In this document: piece after piece, positions 34,253-42,584 of the stretch
Numbering within the stretch: the stretch's first letter is position 1
How the letters are laid out: every line of letters begins with the position of its first letter
Source of the DNA: CAVREM01 sp963728825
GTDB taxonomy: Bacteria; Acidobacteriota; Vicinamibacteria; Vicinamibacterales; CAVVIG01
Reading direction: 5' to 3'
Length of the DNA stretch: 64,000 nt
NCBI GenBank assembly: GCA_963728825.1
Contig: CAVSLA010000003.1
Coordinates: 186,001-250,000, forward strand
Made by a program: the position numbers and the translations under genes
The notes under the pieces: model-generated
What the model saw: only the letters and a program-made list of their open reading frames with translations
Told to the model about the DNA's origin: nothing
The model's database searches: none

Positions 34253-34783
34253 ATGCGGCTCATGATAACCGTCTCGATCCTCACGCTGACCGCTACGCTG
34301 GCGTTCGCCGAATCTGCCGGCGGCCTGCGCTGGACCATGCCGGGCGGCTGGAAGGCCGAGCCCGAGCGGCCGATGCGCGCGGCGACGTATACGGTGCCCG
34401 CCGCGCAGGGCGACAAGGAACCGGGCGAATGCGCGGTGTTTTTCTTCGGGCGTGGCCAGGGCGGCAGCGTGCAGGACAACATCGACCGGTGGCGCGGACA
34501 GATCGTCGGCGCCGACGGCAAACCAGCGGTCGCCAAGATCGACAAGGGCCAGGCGCGCGGCTTGACGCTGACGCGCATCGACTCATCGGGCAGCTACACC
34601 GGTATGGGTGGACCAATGGCAACCAGCGCCCGCGCGGTGCCCGGTTATCGGCTGCTGGGCGCGGTCGTCGAAGGACCTGGCGGCAACAACGTGTTCGTCA
34701 AGTTCACCGGCCCCGTCAGGACGGTCGCCGCCAACCAGAAGCAGTTCGAACTGCTCCTTTCTTCGTTCCAGGTGGACAAATGA
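34253..34783 (+). CDS. Secreted protein of unknown function (176 aa)
   Basis: An exported protein with a signal peptide (MRLMITVSILTLTATLAFAE). The mature part begins LRWTMPGGWKAEPERPMR, a pattern (W-x-x-P-x-x-W near the start, then AxYxVP) found in many small secreted proteins of Acidobacteria. It has a central ECAVFFFGRGQGGSVQDNIDRW strand-helix unit, and ends with KQFELLLSSFQVDK. No catalytic motif is visible. It starts a three-gene cluster: its stop overlaps the next ATG (ATGA), and the metallophosphoesterase follows 3 bases after that. Confidence 0.78.
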   Translation: MRLMITVSILTLTATLAFAESAGGLRWTMPGGWKAEPERPMRAATYTVPAAQGDKEPGECAVFFFGRGQGGSVQDNIDRWRGQIVGADGKPAVAKIDKGQARGLTLTRIDSSGSYTGMGGPMATSARAVPGYRLLGAVVEGPGGNNVFVKFTGPVRTVAANQKQFELLLSSFQVDK

Positions 34784-35085
34784 TGGGTGACGACGCTCCG
34801 AAGTCTGCATATGAGCTCGCGATGGAGCGGCTGCGGAAGAAAGACGCAGACGAGGGCGTCACCGTCGTGCCGCTCACCGACGAACAGCGCACCCAGATCG
34901 CCGAAGTCAGGAACTTCTACGAAGCCAAGATCGCCGAGCAGACAGTGCTGCATCAGTCGGCGATGCGCAGGAGCCTGGACCCCGCCGAGCTCGAGACGCT
35001 CGAGCAGCACCACCGGCGCGAGCTCGAACACCTCAACTCGGCGCGTGATGCGAAGATCGAGAAGATTCGACGTGGGGAAAAGTAG
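34780..35085 (+). CDS. Small coiled-coil protein (101 aa)
   Basis: A soluble, charged, largely helical protein beginning MMGDDAPKSAYELAMERLRK; the middle (EQRTQIAEVRNFYEAKIAEQ) and end (ELETLEQHHRRELEHLNSAR) look like coiled coil with a Lys/Arg-rich tip (KIEKIRRGEK). Two adjacent ATG codons lie at the overlap with the upstream stop; either can be the start. It recurs in Acidobacteria next to phosphoesterases as far as I know, but has no assigned role. Tight spacing on both sides indicates an operon. Confidence 0.78.
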   Translation: MMGDDAPKSAYELAMERLRKKDADEGVTVVPLTDEQRTQIAEVRNFYEAKIAEQTVLHQSAMRRSLDPAELETLEQHHRRELEHLNSARDAKIEKIRRGEK

Positions 35086-35088
35086 CCC

Positions 35089-35823
35089 ATGCGCATCGCG
35101 GTCGTCTCCGATATCCACGGCAACCTGACCGCGCTCGATGCGGTCGTCGCCGACCTCAAGACGGTCGCTCCCGACCTCATCGTCCAGGGCGGCGACCTGT
35201 GCAGCGGCTCGCGGTCAGCCGACGTGGTCGATCGCATCCGCGAGCTGGGGTGGCCGGGGGTGTACGGCAACGCCGAAGAGATGCTGTGGGATCCGACCAA
35301 GGCCGACGACTACCTCGTTGCCGCCGGCCTCCATTCGATACGCGGAATCATCGCCAGACAGATCGCGTTCACGATCGCCGAACTCGGACCCGAACGCATC
35401 TCCTGGTTGCGCACGCTGCCAATCGCCTGGAGTGCACATGATTTGGCGGTGGTTCATGCGAATCCCGGCGACGCGTGGGCGATCTCAGCGGCTGATCGCT
35501 CGGACGACGAGCTGACGCACATCTACGGTCCGCTGGGAGCCGGGCGTGTCGTCTATGGGCACATCCATGTGCCGTTCGTCCGGCGTCTGTCCGGATTCAC
35601 CCTGGCCAACTCCGGGTGCTTGAGCATGTCGTACGACGGCGATCCGCGAGCCGGCTACGCAGTCGTCGACGACAAGGGGATCGCAATCCGGCGGGTGGAG
35701 TACGACGTCGAGCGTGAAGCGCGAGCGCTCCTCGCGTCCGGCCTGCCGTGCGCGGAATGGATGGTCGAGATGCTGCGCAAGGCGGCCTACCTACCGCCTC
35801 GGGAGTTAGGAATTAGGAGTTAG
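35089..35823 (+). CDS. YfcE/MJ0936-type metallophosphoesterase
   Basis: A 244-aa calcineurin-like phosphoesterase with all metal motifs: DIHGN (DxH) at residues 8-12, GGDLCSG (GDxxx) near 36, GVYGNAEEM (GNxE) near 57, AVVHANPGD near 122, and YGHIHVPF (GHxH) near 160. It should hydrolyse a phosphodiester with two bound metal ions in the cytoplasm. It begins 3 bases after the coiled-coil gene. Its last codons and stop are built from a heptamer array, which gives the tail RELGIRS. Confidence 0.9.
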   Translation: MRIAVVSDIHGNLTALDAVVADLKTVAPDLIVQGGDLCSGSRSADVVDRIRELGWPGVYGNAEEMLWDPTKADDYLVAAGLHSIRGIIARQIAFTIAELGPERISWLRTLPIAWSAHDLAVVHANPGDAWAISAADRSDDELTHIYGPLGAGRVVYGHIHVPFVRRLSGFTLANSGCLSMSYDGDPRAGYAVVDDKGIAIRRVEYDVEREARALLASGLPCAEWMVEMLRKAAYLPPRELGIRS

Positions 35824-35830
35824 GAATTAC
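35803..35830. repeat. Period-7 repeat array (GAGTTAG/GAATTAG)
   Basis: Four heptamers (GAGTTAG, GAATTAG, GAGTTAG, GAATTAC) overlap the last codons and the stop (35821-35823) of the phosphoesterase and end 6 bases from the stop of the convergent permease gene. Confidence 0.8.
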
Positions 35831-35836
35831 AGGGTT

Positions 35837-37099
35837 CTATTCGTAGTGTAGGGCTTGGACGGGATCCAGGCTGGCGGCTTTCATCGCCGGATACACTCCA
35901 GACACCAGGCCGACCACCACCGACACCAGAAACGCCAGCAGTACCGAGGCGGTCGTCACGATCGTCGACCAGCCGGCAAAGCCGGCGATGAGACGCGACA
36001 TCACGACACCGAGCGCCAGCCCGATTGCGCCGCCGGCCACCGCGATCAGCGTCGTCTCCAGCACGAACTGCCGGATGATGTCCACTCGCGTCGCGCCGAT
36101 GGCGCGCCGCAGGCCGATCTCGGGCGTGCGCTCCATCACACTCGCCAGCATGATGTTCATGATGCCGATGCCGCCGACCAGCAGCGAGATCGAGGCCAGC
36201 GCCACCATCACGATGTCGAAGATGCGTTTGGTGCGCTGCTGCTCGGCAAGCAGCTCGGCGGGAACGACCAGTGTGTAGTCCGACGCGCCGCGGTGACTGG
36301 TCTCGAGAATGCCGCGCGCGATCGCCGATGCGGTGCCGATGTCCGCTTCGTTGGTGATCCGCACGAAGATACCGTCGATCTCGTCGCGGACGCCCGAGTA
36401 GTTGTCCTCGAGGCGGAGCATCGCCGCCGTCGTCGGCACGTAGATCATGTTGTTGCGATCCTGCGCCGGCAGGCCGCCGACCTCGCCCTGCGCCACGGCC
36501 TGCGGTCCGACGACGCCGATGACCTCGAACCACTGCTCGTTGACCTTTACGAAGCGGCCGAGTGGATCGGCTTCCCCGAACAGCCGCCAGCGCACGGCTT
36601 CGCCCAGCACGCAGACCGCCGCCGCGTGCGCCGCTTCATCGTCGGTGTAGAAGCGCCCCTCCGTCACGCGCAAGCCGGCAATCTCGCGATAGTTCGGTTG
36701 GACGCCGTAGACCACCGGCAGCTCGGTGTCGGGCTTGGGGACGACGCGGCTCGGCGTGAATCGCTTTCGCGGCGTCACCATCTCCACGCCCGGAATCGCC
36801 GCCTCGATCGCCCGCAGATCCCGGAACGTGAGCCCGGGCGACTGCTGGCGCAGCTTCTGATTGGCCTGGAAATCCGTCGTCTCACGCGCCTCGACGATGA
36901 TGTTGCGGACGCCGAGATCCTGGATGAACGCCATCACCTGCTGCTGCGCCCCGGCGCCGATCGACAGCATCGAGAGCACGGCCGCAACTCCGAAGATCAT
37001 GCCGAGCATCGTCAGCAAGGTCCGCAGCTTGTGGACCAGGAGGTTGTCGACGCTGCGGCGCAGCTCCGGCCCCCACAGCCCCCGCGACATGTCTCTCAC
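35837..37099 (-). CDS. MacB/FtsX-type ABC transporter permease
   Basis: A 420-aa permease with the four-segment MacB layout: one N-terminal helix (LRTLLTMLGMIFGVAAVLSM), a large periplasmic MacB-type core (VVTPRKRF-like strands, YGVQPNYREIAGLRVTEGRFY near residue 130, VLGEAVRWRLFGEADPLGR near 165) and three C-terminal helices (LLVGGIGIMNIMLASVMERT; EIGLRRAIGATRVDIIRQF coupling region; GLVSGVYPAMKAASLDPVQAL at the end). It lacks the N-terminal ATPase domain of full MacB, and no separate ATPase gene adjoins it. It overlaps the upstream adaptor gene by 4 bases. It presumably exports or transmits force to an envelope substrate. Confidence 0.92.
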   Translation of the reverse strand: MRDMSRGLWGPELRRSVDNLLVHKLRTLLTMLGMIFGVAAVLSMLSIGAGAQQQVMAFIQDLGVRNIIVEARETTDFQANQKLRQQSPGLTFRDLRAIEAAIPGVEMVTPRKRFTPSRVVPKPDTELPVVYGVQPNYREIAGLRVTEGRFYTDDEAAHAAAVCVLGEAVRWRLFGEADPLGRFVKVNEQWFEVIGVVGPQAVAQGEVGGLPAQDRNNMIYVPTTAAMLRLEDNYSGVRDEIDGIFVRITNEADIGTASAIARGILETSHRGASDYTLVVPAELLAEQQRTKRIFDIVMVALASISLLVGGIGIMNIMLASVMERTPEIGLRRAIGATRVDIIRQFVLETTLIAVAGGAIGLALGVVMSRLIAGFAGWSTIVTTASVLLAFLVSVVVGLVSGVYPAMKAASLDPVQALHYE

Positions 37100-38373
37100 G
37101 AGGCGCCTCGCGGCGACGACGGTGCGGGTTTGCCGCCGACCGCGGTATTGGGGTTGAGGAGCGCCACTTCAGCGTCCGGTTCGAGCCCTTCGATGACGGC
37201 AGCGGACTCGGTGAACGCGACCACTTTGACCTGGCGTGCCTCGAATCCGGCGGCCGTCTGCACGTAGACCGAGCGGTTGCCCGCCACTTCGAAGACCGCG
37301 GAGCGCGGCACGGTGAGCGCCTCGTCGAACGTCGGACCGGAAATCGCCAGCGCGGCGCTGACCCCCGGACGGATGCGCGATGTATCGCCGGCCACGTCGA
37401 TGGCGATGTCGAACCGGCGCTGGGCGCTGCCTTCGAACATCTGGCGCGAAGCGACGCCGCTCACCGAGCGGACCGACCCCTGCAGCTCGGCTCCCGGCAG
37501 CGCGTCGACCGAGACCCGCACCGACTGTCCGGCGCTGATGGTGGCGCGATCGTATTCGGCCAGCTTGGCGGTCAGCTCGACCCGCGAGGTGTCGATGAGA
37601 TCGGCAATCAGCTGCCCGGGATTCGCGGTGTCGCCGACCCGATATTCAGGCATCACCGCGCCGGAGAAGATGATGCCGCCGAACGCCATGGTGTTCATCC
37701 GCAACGTGACGAACCCGTCAAACGGGGCACGCATCTGCAGGTTCTCGATGTTCTTGCGCGCCACGTCCACAGCGACCTGCGCCTTGAGCCGGCGCGCCTG
37801 CAGCACCGCTCTGGAGGCAACCGCCGCCTGACGCCGGCTCTTCACGTCCACTTCGAGTTGGGCCAGCCGCTGGCGAGCTTCGTCGAACAGAAGCTTGTGC
37901 TGCGCGCCGAGAATGGCGCCGACCAGCTCGTTCGTGCTGGCGTCCAGTTCAGCACGGCGGGCGTCGAAGCGCGCTTTCAGCAGCGCGACTTCGTCTTCCG
38001 CGCCCTGGGCGGCGACCTCGGCCTCGGCCTTGGCGATCTCCTGGTCGGCAAGCTGCAAATCGAACGACGCCTGCTCGAGTGCGAACTCCTGTTCGGATGG
38101 ATCGAACTCGACGACGACCTCTCCGGCTTTGACAGCGCTGCCCGACGCCGCGAGGCTGACGATGGTGAGCGAGCTGCCGGCCGGCGGCACGATCAGCTGC
38201 GCCGAACGCATCGCGCGCAGCTCACCGTTGGCGTGTACCGTCACCTGCACGGAACGGCGCTGCACGCGCGCGGTCGGAATGTCCTGGCTCTCGGGTCCGA
38301 CGTTGGCCCAGGTCACCACCACCCCGAGCGCGGTCAGAACGGCGAGGACGGCAAACATCGTCCACCGTTTCAT
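37096..38373 (-). CDS. HlyD-family periplasmic adaptor (third in cluster)
   Basis: A 425-aa membrane-fusion protein. The ATG at 38373 overlaps the preceding stop (ATGA). A membrane anchor follows (FAVLAVLTALGVVVTWANV), then the first half of the lipoyl/barrel domain (ARVQRRSVQVTVHANGEL, IVPPAGSSLTIVSLAASGSAV with the GxxVKxGEVVVEFD motif), a long helical hairpin at residues about 95-210, the second lipoyl half (LQMRAPFDGFVTLRMN), and a C-terminal membrane-proximal domain (EALTVPRSAVFEVAGNRSVYV). It should bridge the permease to an outer-membrane factor. No outer-membrane channel gene is seen nearby. Confidence 0.9.
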   Translation of the reverse strand: MKRWTMFAVLAVLTALGVVVTWANVGPESQDIPTARVQRRSVQVTVHANGELRAMRSAQLIVPPAGSSLTIVSLAASGSAVKAGEVVVEFDPSEQEFALEQASFDLQLADQEIAKAEAEVAAQGAEDEVALLKARFDARRAELDASTNELVGAILGAQHKLLFDEARQRLAQLEVDVKSRRQAAVASRAVLQARRLKAQVAVDVARKNIENLQMRAPFDGFVTLRMNTMAFGGIIFSGAVMPEYRVGDTANPGQLIADLIDTSRVELTAKLAEYDRATISAGQSVRVSVDALPGAELQGSVRSVSGVASRQMFEGSAQRRFDIAIDVAGDTSRIRPGVSAALAISGPTFDEALTVPRSAVFEVAGNRSVYVQTAAGFEARQVKVVAFTESAAVIEGLEPDAEVALLNPNTAVGGKPAPSSPRGAS

Positions 38374-39621
38374 TGCGGCTCCCCGCTGGTGAGATCGCGC
38401 AGCGAAATGCGTTCGCCTTCGCTCACCCCCGACTGAATGGCCACCTGATCGCGACCGCGCCGCAGCACGGTCACGGTACGCGGCGAAGCCGAACCGCCCG
38501 CCACCACGTACACGACCGTACCGCTGCCCGCCTGGAATACCGACGCGGCCGGCACCATGATGACGTCGTTGATCCGGTTCATCTCGATTCGCGCCGACGC
38601 GCTCATGCCGGTTCGCAGGCGCGGATCGGCGTCCTCGATGGCGATGACCGCATCGAAGTTGCGGGCCGGCGGAAATGACGAGAAGTCGGGGCGGGCCATC
38701 ATGCCGATGCTGGCGATGCGCGCCTTCAGCTCTCGATCGGGAACGGCATCGACGCGGACCAGTACCGGCGGCGCCGCTCTGGACCCGCGCCCGATCGGCT
38801 TCGTCGAGTCGGCTGGTCATCTGGACGGACGTCAGGTCGGGCAACTCCACGATTGGCGCGCCGAAGAACACGCGATCGCCGCGCTTGAACTCCGGCGGCG
38901 AGCCGGCCATCGGCCCGCCCGCGCGAAAATTCGGCAGCAGCGCGATGGTGCCGGCCGCCGGCGCGCGCAGCGTGAGCGACTCCATCGTGCGCTCGGCTTC
39001 GGCGAGATCGAATTCCGCCTTGTCGCGCTTCTGGCGGGCGAGCGCGACGTCCGCCGCGGCGACCAGCTGCTCTCCGTCGACCTTGCGCGTGACCGCCGCC
39101 ACCTGCAACTCCGCGTTCGCGAGGAGCAGCGCCCGCTTCTCCGCCTCGACGCGCGGAACCAGCTCCGCGCCCGCCACATCAAGTCGAGCACGCTCGAGCG
39201 CGGATCGCGCCTGTGCCAGCTCGGTGTCCGCCGCCTGGGTCCTGCGCCGCGCCTCGGTTTCGACTTTCGCGATCTCCGCCTCCGCCTGCTTCACCTCGGA
39301 GCGACGCTGCTCGATGGCACGCAGTTGAGTCGTCGGATCGAACTCCACCACGACATCACCGGGTGCGACGGTTGCGCCGTTGGCCGCCAGCCCGACGATC
39401 TGCATGTCGGTCCCCGACGAGGGGGCGGTCAACACGATCGAGCGAACCGGCCGGATCTCGCCGCGCACCTGGAGGTAGTCGACGAACACGCCCCTCTGGA
39501 CGACCGCGGTCGGGATCGCCCCGAGGCGGCCACGCGACCAGCGCGGCGCGGCCAGCACCACTGCGGCCACCGCGCCGACGATCGTGGTGACGAGCATGAG
39601 CCTGGCGACCGTTCGGTTCAT
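38370..39621 (-). CDS. HlyD-family periplasmic adaptor (second in cluster), one frameshift
   Basis: The N-terminal frame from ATG 39621 gives an anchor (ARLMLVTTIVGAVAAVVLAA), the first lipoyl half (IVLTAPSSGTDMQIVGLAAN, VVVEFDPTTQL), a helical hairpin and the second lipoyl half (LRAPAAGTIALLPNF), up to SRLDEADRARVQSGAA near base 38770. The C-terminal frame then continues VLVRVDAVPDRELKARIASIG and DVIMVPAASVFQAGSGTVVY to the stop at 38370. Removing one G near 38766 joins them into a protein of about 417 aa. Read without that correction, the first frame runs on falsely into the next gene. It overlaps its neighbours by 4 bases at each end. Confidence 0.83.
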
Positions 39622-40687
39622 GGCAGTCCCCGCGCAATCTCGACGGCGGCCGCCAGATCAGGCAGGAGGTGCGGGTCGTTCTCTTCGATGCTGAACACGG
39701 CGACGAATGTTCTGACCCGGTTCGACATCATGCTGGTGGTGGCAATCGGTGAGAGGTGTTCGAGCCGCGCCTTGAATTGACGTGATGGATAGGAGTCGAG
39801 CGTGATGGTCGCCGCCTGCCCCGCCGCCAACCCGTGAATGTCGGCCTGGTTGATGTTCACGCGGACCCGCATCGCCGACGGATCGACGACGTCCAGGATT
39901 GGCGTGCCTGGCCGCACCTCCTCGCCTTCGCGGACTTCGGCCATGTTCCCGGTCCGAAACACGCTTCTCAACACGACCAATCCGTCGATCGGGGCGACGA
40001 TCTTCATCTTTTCAGCGTTGCCCTGCGCGTGCTTCCAGGCGTTGTCCGCACGCTGCTGCTGAATCTGCAGGATGCGCAGGTCGGCAGCCTCCACCTGCTG
40101 ACGGAGCGCGAACGTCTTCGTCAGCTGCTGCAGACGCGCCGTCGCTTCCTCCAGCGTCTGCACGTTCTTCTCGGCGGCGATCGATCCCACGTTCTCGTTG
40201 CCGATCACCCCGAGCTTGGCGATCGCGACGTCGTTCGCCGCTTGTTTGAGCTGGCTCTCCCTGAGCGCCTGGGCTGTCAGATGCTCGCCGCGCCGCTTCT
40301 TCACCTGTTCAGTGATGTCGCGTGATTCGGCCTCCCGATCGCGGGCCGCTTTCAGCTGATTCGTTCGATCGAACTCGACCAGCAGGTCGCCTTTCTTGAC
40401 GAGGGTGCCCGCTGCGGCGAGCCGGACCACGATGAGCTGGTTCTGGACAGGGCCGGGGCCGGGTCCCGCTCCTCCGGTCAACCGCGGCGTCGAAACGGTG
40501 TGGCTCCGCACCGGCTCGACGACGCCGTGAAGCCGGACCGTCCGTGTGTCTCATTGGGACTTGGCGTGTCGGGCGACGACCGGGCCAACATCGGCCCGGA
40601 TTGCCCGGACATGGGTGAGGCAAGAAGGCAGAGCGAGAGCGCAAGGAGTCCGACGAGGCAAGCGGGGTTGCGCGGCCGAACGGTCAT
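39618..40687 (-). CDS. HlyD-family periplasmic adaptor (first in cluster), one frameshift
   Basis: ATG 40687 starts a signal peptide or anchor (ACLVGLLALSLCLLASPMSG) and runs to PSPNET near base 40545. A second frame takes up with TVRLHGVVEPVRSHTVSTPR (a VRLxGxVEPVxSxTVxxPR strand usual in this family), then LAAAGTLVKKGDLLVEFDR, a helical hairpin, the second lipoyl half (KIVAPIDGLVVLRSVFRTGN) and a C-terminal domain (ILDVVDPSAMRVRVNINQAD). One base appears lost in an ACACAC run near 40545. The corrected protein is about 356 aa. Overlap with the second adaptor is 4 bases. This is the first gene of the four-gene operon. Confidence 0.8.
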
Positions 40688-40816
40688 GCGTTCCGACTGC
40701 CGATATTAGACGCCCATTCGGGCACAATGGACGTCTATCTGCGGCGGTTTTTCGGGATTTGACGGCGGTTTTTTCGCAGGGCGGCGCCACCACGTGCGAC
40801 GGGGGCACACGACTGG

Positions 40817-41104
40817 CTAGCGGATCGGTCTCCTCCGCGTCGGCGTCGGCTGCTCTCGAAGCTGCTTGATGCGCCCCATCAGCCCCTCGTGAAGGAACTG
40901 GATCCGCGAGAGCATCTGCTGGTTCTGGCCGAGCAGCTCGCTCCGCAGTGCAGAAACTTCCACTCTCAACTCGGCGAGCAGTTGCAGAATCTGCCGGTCG
41001 ACACCCTCATCCCGCACGGCCTCGGTCACCAGGCCGTGCGGCGGCCCCTCGCCTGCCGGCGCCGCATTTTCAGGCCTGCCATCGGTTTCCATGAACACAT
41101 GCAC
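40817..41104 (-). CDS. Small coiled-coil protein (95 aa)
   Basis: A soluble ORF whose second half is a clear helical/coiled-coil region (DRQILQLLAELRVEVSALRS, then LGQNQQMLSRIQFLHEGLMG) with a basic tail. The N-terminal 30 residues (PENAAPAGEGPPHGLVTEAV) look disordered. The start is uncertain: ATG 41104 has GGAG close by, ATG 41092 is also possible. Short coiled-coil proteins of this sort recur in this lineage, including the C-terminal remnant near 52.7 kb. It could assist the adaptor operon just downstream, but the 130-bp gap argues for a separate unit. Confidence 0.5.
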   Translation of the reverse strand: MHVFMETDGRPENAAPAGEGPPHGLVTEAVRDEGVDRQILQLLAELRVEVSALRSELLGQNQQMLSRIQFLHEGLMGRIKQLREQPTPTRRRPIR

Positions 41105-41197
41105 TCCGCTTTCGCCGCGGAACGCCCGAAATCAGCTTCGGTTCGTTTCCGCGGGCCGACCACACGACTGCGAAGCCTGTGCCGCCGGAGGAGTCCG

Positions 41198-42472
41198 TCA
41201 GGGTTTGCCGCCAATCGCGAACAACGTGTTCTGGCCTCTCAGGTAGATCTCGCCGTCGATGATCGCCGGCGTCGCGATGAAGGTCTGGTCCTTCAGCGTG
41301 TTGGTCGCCAGGACCTCGAACTTCGGCCCCATGCGGACGACCACGACATCATCCGTTTCCGTCGCGAGGTAGAGCTTGCCGTTTGCGCCGACCGGAGACG
41401 CCTTGAACTGGTACGGCTTCGGCAATCGCTGCTGCAGGTAGTGCGGATTCCCTGTCTTGACGTCGAGAGCTGAGAGCATGCCCGAATCGGTGAGCATGTA
41501 GAGGATGCCGTCGTGCAGGACCGGCGACGGCGTGTAGGAGTTGCCGCGCTGGTTTTCCCAGACGATTGCATCAGTGGCGGTGAGGTCGCCAGTGCGTCCG
41601 AGCCGGATGGCCATCAAGTTGGGGTTGCGATAGCCGCTCATCACGATGACCAGTCCGTCCGCGGCGACCGGCTGCGGAATCGTGTTCTGTCCCAGGCCGC
41701 GCGCCCACCAGATCCGCTTGCCGGTTTCGAGATCGTAGCCGACGCTCTCGCGGGTGGCAGACACGATCACCTGTTTGCGCCCGTTGACGGTCGTCACATA
41801 GGGACCCGACCAGTTGGTGTTTCCCTGACGCGGCGTGCGCCAGCGCTCTTTGCCGGTCACCTTGTCGAGCGCCACCAGGAACGACTCGCCTTCGTGATCC
41901 AGGACCACCAGCAGCGTGCCGTCCTCGAGCCAGGTCCACGCGCCTTCCCCGAACGTCATGAACATGCGGAGCGGACCGAAGTCCTTCTGCCAGACCGGCT
42001 GCCCATCGAGCGTGTAGGCGTAAAGACCACGCGATCCGAAGAACGCGTAGACATGCTTGCCGTCGGTGATCGGCGAGTTCGAGGCGAAGCTGCCGTAGGT
42101 CGAATGCGCCAGTTCGTGGGGTGTCTCGGTCTTCGCAACATGCCCCCAGAGGAGCTTGCCGCTCTTGCGATCGTAGCTCTGGACGACAAACCGATGTTCA
42201 ACGAGCCGCGCTTTCGCCGCGGCCGCATCGGTCGGCACCGCCGTCGTCAGAAAGATCCGATCACCCCAGACCACCGGGGAGGAAAATCCCCGACCGGGGA
42301 TGTTGGCTTTCCAGCGAATCCCTTCGGTGTCGCTCCAACGCAGGGGCGCATCGCCGCGCGCCATGCCGGTCGCATCCGCTCCGCGCCAGTAGGCCCAATC
42401 GCCGTCCGCCGCGATGACGAATACGTTTAAAAGGATGAATATCGCGAAGCTCGACGTGATGAATCGTCTCAT
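41198..42472 (-). CDS. Exported PQQ-type (quinoprotein-like) beta-propeller protein
   Basis: A 424-aa exported protein; ATG 42472 precedes a signal peptide (FITSSFAIFILLNVFVIAAD). The open frame extends to 42712 but the extra part is low-complexity and lacks a start signal. The propeller blades carry repeats such as SYDRKSGKLLWGHV, LDGQPVWQKDFG, ALDKVTGKERWRTP, YDLETGKRIWWARG and SALDVKTGNPHYL. It begins WAYWRGADATGMARGDAPLR, the common N terminus of PQQ-binding-like proteins of this group. Blades of this kind occur both in quinoprotein dehydrogenases and BamB-like scaffolds; catalytic residues for PQQ use are not evident. It is divergent from the DUF1592 operon. Confidence 0.88.
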   Translation of the reverse strand: MRRFITSSFAIFILLNVFVIAADGDWAYWRGADATGMARGDAPLRWSDTEGIRWKANIPGRGFSSPVVWGDRIFLTTAVPTDAAAAKARLVEHRFVVQSYDRKSGKLLWGHVAKTETPHELAHSTYGSFASNSPITDGKHVYAFFGSRGLYAYTLDGQPVWQKDFGPLRMFMTFGEGAWTWLEDGTLLVVLDHEGESFLVALDKVTGKERWRTPRQGNTNWSGPYVTTVNGRKQVIVSATRESVGYDLETGKRIWWARGLGQNTIPQPVAADGLVIVMSGYRNPNLMAIRLGRTGDLTATDAIVWENQRGNSYTPSPVLHDGILYMLTDSGMLSALDVKTGNPHYLQQRLPKPYQFKASPVGANGKLYLATETDDVVVVRMGPKFEVLATNTLKDQTFIATPAIIDGEIYLRGQNTLFAIGGKP

Positions 42473-42584
42473 GCGGCGTACCGTACCACAGCCGGTCGTC
42501 GGTGGAGGCACCGGGTCATCTGAACCCCGCGCTGCCCCGCAATCTCCGCTAAAATGAGCTGCACCACGGCTCTCGCCGGATGGC

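Noticed and set aside
37096..39621. An apparent 841-aa fusion of two adaptor proteins
   Set aside because: The middle is low-complexity Arg/Gly noise produced by a frameshift near 38766. Real starts, stops and ATGA overlaps show two separate genes.
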